Source: Omphiscola glabra (lineage: Eukaryota; Mollusca; Gastropoda; Lymnaeidae). From it: a stretch of DNA of 64,000 nt. Shown one piece after another: positions 1 through 10,957 of this stretch (positions within the stretch are counted from its first letter, which is position 1; every line of letters begins with the position of its first letter). The notes below the pieces were generated by a model. It had not been told where the DNA came from, did no database searches, and saw only the letters and a list, made by a program, of their open reading frames with translations. A program made the translations under genes and the position numbers. The DNA is taken from NCBI GenBank assembly GCA_964017045.1, contig OZ024802.1:13714435-13778434 (forward strand). The letters are read 5' to 3'.

Positions 1-226
1 GCAGTACAAGGAAGATAGCTACAGCTGTGTAAATTAATATTGCACTGGATCCTCCTAGAACACGGTCCCATATTCTGAAACATCATAAACTAGGTCACAA
101 GATGGTGGAAAATCCAAGACAAGGTAACATGAGCACAACAACATTAGTGAATTCAGACCTTGTTTTTTTTCTATTGCAACTCCAAAAAATTCCTGGGTGA
201 AAATGAATATCTTTATTTTGTAACCA

Positions 227-594
227 ATATTGTGCACCTAACGTCTCCAATACACATTGCTTATTATCACCTAACATCTCTAATACACATTGCTTATTAT
301 CACCTAACATCTCTAATACACATTGCTTATTATCACCTAACATCTCTAATACACATTGCTTATTATCACCTAACATCTCTAATACACATTGCTTATTATC
401 ACCTAACATCTCTAATACACATTGCTTATTATCACCTAACATCTCTAATACACATTGCTTATTATCACCTAACGTCTCTAATACACATTGCTTATTATCA
501 CCTAACATCTCTAATACACATTGCTTATTATCACCTAACATCTCCAATACACATTGCTTATTATCACCTAACATCTCTAATACACATTGCTTAT
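227..594. repeat. 33-bp minisatellite, about 11 copies
   Basis: A 33-bp unit containing ACACATTGCTTATTATCACC repeats head to tail with one to three differences per copy. Because 33 is a multiple of three, the minus strand stays open through the array and would encode an 11-residue repeat (NKQCVLEMLGD). The array lies downstream of TBC1D7 exon 4, so it is most likely in a TBC1D7 intron. The repeated peptide has no counterpart in known TBC1D7 proteins and I do not treat it as coding. Confidence 0.93.
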
Positions 595-1212
595 TGCTGT
601 AAAATATCAAACTTTTCACACATTACATTTTATATGCCGTACCGGTTAGAGTTTGGACAACAAAAAAAAAACACATGATAATAAGGGGAGAGAGACTGCA
701 ATCAGGTTACGTAGAAGGAAACATGTGAAGCAAGGTATGGGAAAACCTGAAAAAAGGATGCAACAAAACAACAAATGCGTCCACAAAAAGACTTCTCTTG
801 CAAACAAAGACTAATACAAGTATAAAAATTAAAAATAAACACTTAGCTGAAAGGTTTCATACACGAGGACAGCATGAGGAATGTGTTGATTCGGGGTTCT
901 TCTAAATAACAACTGTAACAAATCTCAAAATCCAAGCAAGCAAAGCTGCTAGCAAACTGCTAGTGTCATGATATTTCAATTATCCAATTTTTTTTTCCAT
1001 TTGTACCAAATCAAGGCTATCTGGCTGATAATTTTAAAGTAAAGCTATTGGTAGTTTTCTGTTGGCCCTATACTTTTTTTCAATAAATTTCAGTCAGTCG
1101 AACACATAAATCATAAAGAGAAACTTGGTAGGAAATGAGTTCAAATTTCTAAGACATTTCTTATAGTTGATTTGTTATACAGCAGTTGACAGACAGTACA
1201 TGTCCGCATTAC

Positions 1213-4200
1213 CTTTCTAATGCTGTTTCTGGTAACAAATTGGCATAGCATGTGTGAAACCATTCCATCAAGGGGAGAGCAGTCAGAACATGATGATCAT
1301 TTAAATGCTGGTAGAGTCTCAGTCCCTGCTCCTCTTTCTTCAAGCACTGCATCATATAATCTGGCTGCATTAATCAATGACACAGGAATCCAAAGTTTAT
1401 TTTAAAAACTAAATAAATCATGAATAAAAAACCTCGGAACTTATATTTGGCAAGAAAGAAAGAAATCCAGTAAACTGGATATGAGTGGTTTAGGATAGCG
1501 GAAAATAAACTGTCAACAGCCTAAACCCAACAAGGTATGACACAGTCTAAAAAAAAATTAAAAATCTGAAGAACAATATAAGGAAGTGAACAATTCTGCC
1601 AAAAAGCTTTTGACAGCAAAAACAGTTAAAGACAGAGACAAAAACTCTTAGCTTGTTGTAAAGATATGTACCGTAGTCTAAAGGGTTTCTTTAACCATCA
1701 TTTGCAATAATATCTGTTGACCACAGGCTATCTTAGGCTTTTCTTATCAGGTTGATTTTATAGCTGGAATAAATGAGATGTAATCGTGCTTAAATTTTAA
1801 CTGAAATCACCAAATACAAAACTACTTACAAACTGCTGCATAGAGGAATAGAAACTTTGGCTGATGTGCTTGTAAAACCTTGTGGAAATCCAGAACAGGT
1901 CAACGTCAGAACTAACCAAACTGTTGACAGCTCCAGTGATGGACAAAAAGATATTGTCCCTCTCACTGACATCCTGAAAAAAAAGGTGGAGTGCTAGTGT
2001 GTTTAAAAATACATCATGATAAGGCTGACACTTGTGGAACAAGTTAGAGCCTTTTGTAAAGGTCAAGAACTCATAAATTAATTCATTATATTTCACATAA
2101 CATATAAAGCTGTAAATTATCAGTCTGTGATGGGTGACATCTCCGATTTGGACACTTGGAATTAATTACAACATGCCTTCAAATAATACATATTAATTTA
2201 ATGAATTGGTGTGAAATATTTTTTACAGCAGCTGCAAGATTTTTTTTCCAATCATAATGTGCAGACTACAATGAGTAGGTAACAGCAGACCTGTTTACCC
2301 TCAAACTCCTAAAAGCATACAATTTCGTCTCAAAATCGTACAATACAGTATCTTAATAGTAAATAAATAAAAATACAGCCTACATTATGTCTATAATAAC
2401 TACTCGTATAGCATGTTCAGTGGAATCAAGTTAAGCTGGCGACAAAAAAATGTAACGCGCCGCAAAAGATAATTATGACATAAAATTAGGTCATACAAAG
2501 CAAACAAACGCCAGGAGGGGCCATCTATATAGCAAGTACCGGTACTCATAAAAGTCAAATTATGTAACCCCCTCCCCCCTGTTGAACGCGTAGGTTTTTT
2601 TACGCCCCCCCCCAATAACAATAATAAATAATTAACAAAATCCATTATATATTATGATGTTACTATTGTTACAGTAAACAAAATGTGACATGAGTTTTCA
2701 CCCCAAGTGATTCGGCTCGAAAATCATCTTTAGAAAGGAACTTATTTCGAAGTGTACTTGTAAGAATTTCACACAGGGAGCCTGGTGAAAGCCTAATAAG
2801 GCATAGGCGCAGGCACACGAAAATTTTAAAACCACTGGCGTAGCCCAACGAAATATACGTCACACGCACGCTGAACGTGCGGAGGACTAAACATTGCTGT
2901 AATTTCTCTACTACTAAAGTATAGCTAGTTCATTTGTGAAAATGCAACTTGACAACATCACATTATTACGGATATAAAAATATCTCCACAATGTTTGGCA
3001 GTTATCATATACTTGTATACTAATGCTTTGTGTTTTCATAAAGAGATCGCTGTAGTGGTAATATTTAACATGACAAAGTCACAACACACTGTAGTCTACC
3101 AACACGTTTTTCCGTGCTGTGACGTCATTATTTCACTCCGCAGAACCAACCTCCCCCCACCCTCATTAATGAATGGGAAAAAATTGTGATTCCATATCCA
3201 AACTGTTGTATTAAAATAGTTGAGGGGATAGAGCTGCTTTGCGAGTTCTAAAAATATTTTTAAAATGCCACTGACTAGATCTTATAAAATATGTCCAAAT
3301 CCAACGTACCAGCGCAGAACAGTTGGATAATTTTATTTAAAAACCATCTCTAGTTTTCTCATTTATTTCACAGTCGCCGCGGTTCAGACGAACAAAATAA
3401 TTATGTAACGAAACTACGTGACATAACAGGATTGGTAGCAGTCAAAGGGGATGGTGAGTGAAGTTGTCTCTAGGGCGACTAGTCTAAATATTACTGTTGA
3501 CGCAGATAGCCAGTTCACTATGACAAAACAATATGACCATCACCATCAATACGATACGTTGCAGTAATATTTTTATAACCTTTGACACTCTTACCGATCC
3601 CCCTACCCACGTGTCTGGTATGCCACACATTTCCTTGACAACCCCCATCTCCCCATCATGCGTACATACTATATAGAAGGATGGTCCCAACTTTTAAAAA
3701 AAAAAATACAACCAATCGTTTTTGTCGGTCCATTCACTGCCAGATCTTTTTTTAGAAAGGGCTAAAACTCCCAAACCGAAAATTTATATATATATTTTTT
3801 TTAATCGGAAAAAAAAATTAAAAACTTCACCCTGTCTCTGACAATCGTAGTTTTGGCGATCTCGGCGTACAATCGTAAAAAACATCTAAAAATCGTACAT
3901 TGTATGCCAAAATCGTAAAAGTAAACAGGTCTGTAACAGGCAAATGAGCAGGCAGTGGATATGCCTCCAAAAAGATTCAAAGCACTTGGGAAATATTTTC
4001 CCACGAACTAAATAGTCATCATTTAAATGCCAGAGATAGCAATTTATTTTGAATAAAAGAAGAATGGACATCCTGGTTTACCTCATCTACAGGAAGCAGT
4101 CCTTCATCAATAAGCTTCATTTGTAGTATCTTGTATTCCTTGGGAGCATGTATCGAATGAGGTGCAAGTAATATTGTAGCTTTCTCTAAATCCTCCACAT

Positions 4201-4619
4201 GAGCTTCTCTGTGGTCCCACACATACTCCTGATTGCTCTGATTAACAGGCAGAATACCTGAAATATGAGCTCAATTTAGAAACCCTTGATCCTTAACTGT
4301 ATGCTAGATTGCTATAAACCACTGCAAAGTGAAATAAAAACAGTTAAGTATCTAGGTTCTTTGAAATTATGCATACGGGTATAAACAAGAATATTGACAA
4401 AATGGGATTTTCACAACAATGTTTCATACCTAAGATGATTTTCCACACATAGATCCTATACATTGCAGGAACACCAAAACGTAAACAAAACTGAATCAAC
4501 TTTTCCGTTTTAATTGGCTGTTCTTTTAGTAGGATTTCAATAGATTTTTTCTCCTCCACTGCTCTAAATCCAACTTTTTCATAATAGTGTGTGCGAAAAT
4601 TTCTTTCTTGATCTGTCAT
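1213..4619 (-). CDS. TBC1D7: TBC1 domain family member 7 (TBC1D7), 5' part; 3' exons off the window
   Basis: TBC1D7 is the third subunit of the TSC1-TSC2 complex, which restrains mTORC1 through Rheb. Four exons read on the minus strand: 4619-4430, 4257-4082, 1973-1830 and 1364-1213. All have AG/GT boundaries, with junction phases 1, 0, 0 and an open phase 2 at the end. The N-terminus has the family hallmark [20 protein letters not shown]. Exon 2 opens with GILP and exon 3 holds [11 protein letters not shown], matching the vertebrate DSVDCYWITRRF stretch. Exon 4 holds the [17 protein letters not shown] region that precedes the RVWDKV segment. About 220 of the roughly 290 residues of the vertebrate protein are present. 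The remaining C-terminal exons were not found in 1-1212 and should lie beyond position 1. The start is the first in-frame ATG and matches the family N-terminus. The gene is head to head with the DUF547 gene, 2.1 kb apart. Orthology rests on remembered family sequence, not a search. Confidence 0.9.
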
Positions 4620-6746
4620 TGTAATTACTGAAAAAGTAAAAAGGATGAATTGAGTATGGACATTTTATTAAGCAATATTTTTTACAAATAAAAAGTTCAA
4701 GGTAAAATTAACTGTTATACAAAAGAATTATGTTATGTATTGAATGGGGAGTTTCAAATAATACGTTATCATAACATTACTAACATTGATAACTCCTGAA
4801 ACTTAGGCAAAATATATTTAATTTCTTTCTTTCTAAATTAATTACCATAGTATTTTATTAGTGATAGTAATAGTGGTTGGAGGGGGGAGTTTCCCTCAGA
4901 AAAAACACCCCTGTTAATAATCATAATCAACTATTATTTAGAAAAGATTGATGAATAATTTGTTGTATTTGTATAAATATCAAATTATTTTATTGTTTTT
5001 GATTGCCAGATCCATTAAACTTCAGAGAGAAATATTAGGCTAATTTTGACAATTCATTAGGCCTATACCAATACTATAGTATAAACATAATATATATTAA
5101 AAAATGAATTAAGACTGGCATTATATTTAATTACTTCCCCTGCATCATTCCTGTAAATATCATTCATAAATAATATACGTAAGTGTAAGATTTAGAAATA
5201 CCGCGAACAGCTTATAAGGTACTTAAACTTAATTAGACTTTAAACTAATTTTTCTAAAAACTTTTTCTACAAGGCTAATATAATATTTAAATATATTATT
5301 ACCATATTATGACCATATACTACATATATGAGTAAAAGTCAGCTTAGGGACCATCCAATTACACCATCAAGCTAAATTTGCTGAATTTTTAACCCCCTCA
5401 CACATCATCACAAATCGTCACAATAAGTTAGACACCCTCAAATATAACAACACAAACCTCTGCACCCTCCTATAAAAAATCCCTGACTCCACTACCTATT
5501 TTCCTTTTCAAACCTTTAAAAAAAATTACTTCCCATGGTTACCAAATTACTACAACTGTATCAGAAACATTTCCCTATAACAGTGCCACGGAAAAAAGCA
5601 CCTCCTGTGGAGCGGAAGACCCAGAAAATTGTATTTGCTGCCAATGCTAGTTGTTCACGCCAAAACGAATGAGTTGTTTGTTTGTTGTTTTTGGGGGTGG
5701 GGTAGAATTGAGAAGGAATGTAGCATGCAAAAAAATTAAGAACCCCTGCCCCAGAACATTTATTAAGATCACCCCCTCCACCATCAATCATGTTCCATTC
5801 CATCTCTATTTGTGTGGTAGCCCTATAATTTACTATAAATACTATAACTATAATTCTATAACTCCTGTCTCCACATTTCAACATAAATTCTATTGACTAT
5901 CTAAGTCACTACACCCCGATTCTCCTCCTCCATGGAAGCTTGTTACTGTACTTGATCAGATGTCATCTTGGACTTTGCATACCTGTACTGATTCTCAACA
6001 TAGTGATCGTAGTTTAAACATGTCTGTAATTTAGTGACATTAATTAAGACTTAAGTGGAAAAGGCCCCTCCCCCTCCTTTCCACACCTTTTCCCAGTTCA
6101 ATCTCACTTTTGTAGAAATTAACTTGCCTTGGCCCTGTCTATTTGAGATTAAATACCTGTAATATACTAATTACTATACTCTATACTATACTTATCACAA
6201 TCACCACTCACCACAGTGTCAGTGTTAGTGTTCAGTGTAGTGAGAGTGAGTGTCATTTTATAATTATTACACTAACACTCACCGCAAATACTGAAATAGG
6301 CGCTACTAATTCTTATTACGACTGCTGACAACGGAAATAATAATTGTTTAATTGTATAACTATACTTATACCTCAAATTTTACACCAATAATTTATATGA
6401 CGAAACACTGAACTGGGGAGAAACATTTCTTTTCTCTATCACTTCTTTTTCGGCTTCGGTCTTTATCTCAAGCAACTTCTGTCATCAAAGCATAATTATC
6501 TCTCTTTCCACTTTCGGTTTAAAATGAAATAGGAACGGTAATAGGAATATAATTCATGATAACTAGTAGCTATGGGAGTTTCGGACAACTTGTTTTATAA
6601 CGTTTGTATATTTTCCCAATGTTTTAACCTAATAGAACATAGAGCGCAATAAATGTAGTTCAACTTTTTAAATTTGTAATGATAAATCTTCAAAAATAAA
6701 AACGGTGTAGCTCTATTTGAGAAGGATAAAAACTATAAACATTAAA
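4620..6746. other. Divergent intergenic region between TBC1D7 and the DUF547 gene
   Basis: This gap separates the two start codons and should hold both 5' UTRs and promoters. It is AT-rich and contains no exon that I can support. Around 5344-5480 a stretch beginning GGGACCATCCAATTAC, followed by CCCCTCACACATCATCACA, resembles a degenerate widespread invertebrate MITE; this is a weak call. At 6200-6290 there are GTGTCAGTGTTAGTG-type short repeats and an imperfect inverted repeat of TGAGTGT/ACACTCA. No TATA box or CpG-rich core could be assigned with confidence. Confidence 0.5.
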
Positions 6747-9700
6747 ATGGAGGAAGACAAGAAAGCTAGAGTAATTAACTTGGGCTCAGTAGTGAGCACA
6801 AAACCAATACCAGGCATTGAGTTATCAGAAAGATTAAGGAAGTCTTTGCTGGGGTATAATAATTTGGCAATTTTTTTTTCAATTACCATATTGATTATGA
6901 GATTGGTTATATTTAAATCAATATGTTGTTTGTAATACTAATTTAGTTAGATCTGGAGTTAGGTACTTTGACATAAATTTTTAATATTGTCCTATTGCCA
7001 TAAATGATACATCATTTTAAAGGGCTAGCTATAAGCGTTGCAAAAATACCAATTTCATCTTTCTAGCTTTTATAGAAATGAAGTTATGATTTTTGTAGTG
7101 AATTTTTTTTAACCCCCTTCTTTATCTTTGCATTTCACTGTAAAAACTTGTGACCGACTTTCCAAATTTCTGCCTTTTTTTGCCCACAACTTTTTTATTT
7201 TAATAGATAATGCTACCAAATTTTTAGGAGACATTCTCAATGCAATATACAACACAATGAACAACAAAACATTTACATAACATAAAGAATTTGCATTTTG
7301 GATAATTTTATTTGCGGATATGTTACTAAAAAAGTGAATAGAAAAATTGGAACCATCATTATTTATGAAGAAAAAAAACATGTTTATTGAATTTACATTA
7401 ATTTTATTAAGCTATTGTTAAATTTTAAATCAATTATCATATTTATAAAAAGGTAAGTATTCTTTTTTTATATATAAAATTGATGGATATAATTATAAAT
7501 AAAAATTACTCAAATAAAATCATCGATAAGTTATAAGACTAAGGAAGGACACACAGTAAGTAGGGTAAGTATTAGAATTTTACTTTTACATTAACTTAAC
7601 AATTATTTAAAAATGTATATTTTAATACCTTATTAAATTTAAAAGATACTAACTTTAATTAGGCATGTAAGTGTTGTAGTAATATTAACTAATACTACTA
7701 ATAGTAATAAAAGTTCAGTAAGTGAAAAATATTAAATTAAGCTTAGGCCTAGGCGTAAATAGTCTTTAAGATATTAATAACTGTTGTTTATACATTTTTT
7801 TTTGTTTAGTAAAACTTATTTCTTTTACTTTATTAGAATTGGAAATATTAAATATTTGCCTTTTGTATGATGCCTTACCTTAATTTTTTTACTAAGATTC
7901 AAGCAAGATGTTTGTTTATTTGATGTCTAACTTATAATTAAATTATTTAATTAAATGCCTTATTAATATTTTTAAAATGCTAACTTTTATTAGGCCAGTA
8001 AGAGTATTTGCAGTTGTAGTAATGGAATATGAATAGTATTATTAGTAATATTATTATCAGTAATTAGGCTTAAGGCCTAAGGTAGGCCTACTAAAGTAAT
8101 ATAGTAGTACCGGTAGTAATATTCTCTTATAGGAGTAATGTCACTAATAAGAGAATAACATTTATTATTACAACTATTATTGATTTAATAAAGAAGATAA
8201 GATAAAATTTTTAGGCATTCTCTCATAAAATTTCTAAACTTAAATTGATATTTTACGTATTAAACGGTATTATTGTAGATTTATGTAAATCAAGGGACAA
8301 AACTGGTCCGAAATTCACCCAACTACACAAAGTAAAATTGATAAAAATTTTATAATTTATTGGATTTCATTAATTCCTAACAATATTATAAAGCTTTTTC
8401 TTATTTATTAACCGATTAGTGTTTCACGGATTTTAAAAGATAAACAATAAAAAACTATTTTTTTATATCTTTATATTAAATTGATAAGAAGAGCCATTTC
8501 CGACAACCCAAGTTTTATTTGTGAAGGGGGATAACTGGTGACAGATTTTCTCAAATATTAACCGATTGTAAATAAAAAGGAGATTAATTAAAATGTAGGC
8601 CAAGATGTCCTCTAAAGCGTAAGGCCGGAAAAGGAACACAATTGTGGCATATAGTAATTTTTTTATGAATGAAATTGCACCAACATCAACAAATTAAAAA
8701 CACGGATTTTAGCGCGCCGACACCGATTTCCCATACAAAATTTTTAGTAGTCTCCCTTGCTTTACCGAAGTATCTATATAATGTGTCCAAAGTCCAAAGA
8801 AAAGTAAGTAAGTCTATGACGATAAGCCTAAGGCTAAGGCCTAAGTGAACTACGTCATTAAAGTTTAAGTCTTAAGACACTTAAGTCAATGAAAAATGGG
8901 TAATTTTCCACTTGATTGTCAGTTATTAAAAAATTGGGATTTTCTCCCTTTTGTTTATTGGGTAAATTTCCAAGAGAATGTGCCATGACGTATCACACGG
9001 CCGCTATCTTGGTTGCCGCAACCTGTGAACTTTTACGTGTTCACAGGTCGCGGCAAACAGGATGGCGGCTGTGGAAAATAAAATAACTCACGTTTGCTAA
9101 AATTAGGAATAAAATGTTAAATTAATTTAATGAAAAAACCCTAAGTCTATCCCTAAACCTAACCTCGGTTTTGACCCTAAACCTAACCTCGGTTTTGACC
9201 CTGAACCTAACCTCAGTTTCGACCCTAAACATAACCTGAACTCCCTAAATCTACTCCTAAAAGTAACCGTACCCCAAACCCTAAAATTAGCCCTAAAGCC
9301 GCAAGTTAAAAACATGTGTCATTTAGACACTGGCAGGAAAACTATGAAAATTAAAAAAAAAAATATTAATACCACATGGAATGTTTAAAATTATAATTTC
9401 ATTGGGTGTTTAAAATTATAATTTCATTGGGTGTTTAAAATTATAATTTCATTGGGTGTTTAAAATTATAATATTTAAATTTTCTGGCATTTAGGATAAT
9501 GGGTATTGAATTTTATTGATTTTTCTGACAACTCTTGGATTTTATTTTTGGTGGAACCTGCAATAAAGTGTGTAAAAGTGTATTCAAAGAAATTGTAATT
9601 TGGGTTATCATTATTTTAAAAATAATATTTTGTATTGTTTTTCTTCATTTTTACACTTTTTCAACTACAGTGTCTTATTGTAGCACATGTTTTTAGTTGA

Positions 9701-10920
9701 GGGAAGGGAGAGGCTGCAGATCATTGACACTTTGAGCTGAATATCTAGAGGGATACCATAAAGTTGCTACGTTCACCAGGAAAGTAATGTACTGGCAGAA
9801 ATTAGGCCAGGAAAGGGGCCACCACATTTAAATTTTAACGTTTGGGTCTTATTTTTGCACACCAGTGGGCAACAAGACAATGCTAGATGTGCTACCACAC
9901 CTCCAACATGCCTCCTAGATGCTAAAAATCATGTTAAGATACTTTAAGATGATATAAATTTGTTGAAACCAAAGGGACAATATTGGGTAAATAGCAAGAA
10001 GTCAAATAACAACTTACAACTGCACAATTAAAATTTGGTGGATCACTTTCTCAATATGTCTGAAAGCAACAAGTAAAATTGGTTTAAGTACAATTAAAAT
10101 TTTTAAGTAAAAGATTACTTTGTAACATTTCATTTTTTATAACTATAGATAAATACAATCTCACATATACCATTTTTCAGTCTCAAAGGGAAGTTTATTA
10201 GCAGTGATGGAAAAGCTGTTGATTATGTAAAGATGAGAGCCAGTACAGAGTTTTCGGAATACAAAAGAGATGCTATAGATCTTCAGAGAATTGACCTAGC
10301 GAAGTTTAATGAAGTTGAAAAAAAAGTTTTTTTTATAAGTATCCTTTTTCTAAAAGGTGTCAAATATGTTAAACCTTTGCAATGTAATAATGCATAGAAT
10401 TATTTTATTATGAATAAATGTTAGATGTATGTCCAAATCGAATGAGTTGGATTTTTATGTTGATGTCTTTAGGGATTAATTTTATATAAACTTCCTTAAC
10501 AGATATTTGATATTTATAACTCTTTAACAATACATGGACTAATGGAGCAGCCAAAACTACCCGAATCTGTCTTAAAAGTTCAACATTTCTTCAAGACCAC
10601 AGCCTACAATATTGCAGGACTTGTTTTTACTCTAGATGATATTGAGCATGGCATTCTCAGATGTAAGTACTAACCCAAGCTAACAGTGCACCAGGCAACA
10701 GAATTCATAAACTAGAACTGGTACAACCAGTGATACTTCTTTGGGTATTGCAAGTTACTGCAAGTATCACATGACATCACTTTTAAACACTGTTTAATTT
10801 TTCCCCATACAAAAAAAAACCCAAACAAGTAATAAACTAAAAATCATAATTTTATATATATATACATACAGGGTGGCCCTGTATGTATATATATATAAAA
10901 TTATGATTTTTAGTTTATTA

Positions 10921-10957
<37 letters not shown>

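Noticed and set aside
9141..9300. Interstitial telomere repeat
   Set aside because: The period is 24 bp with a GGTTTTGA insert; it is not a 6-bp TTAGGG or related array.
10181..10338. Longer version of DUF547 exon 2 ending at GTATCC
   Set aside because: The donor is better, but its phase 1 end does not fit the phase 0 start of the next exon; ending at 10325 keeps the frame.
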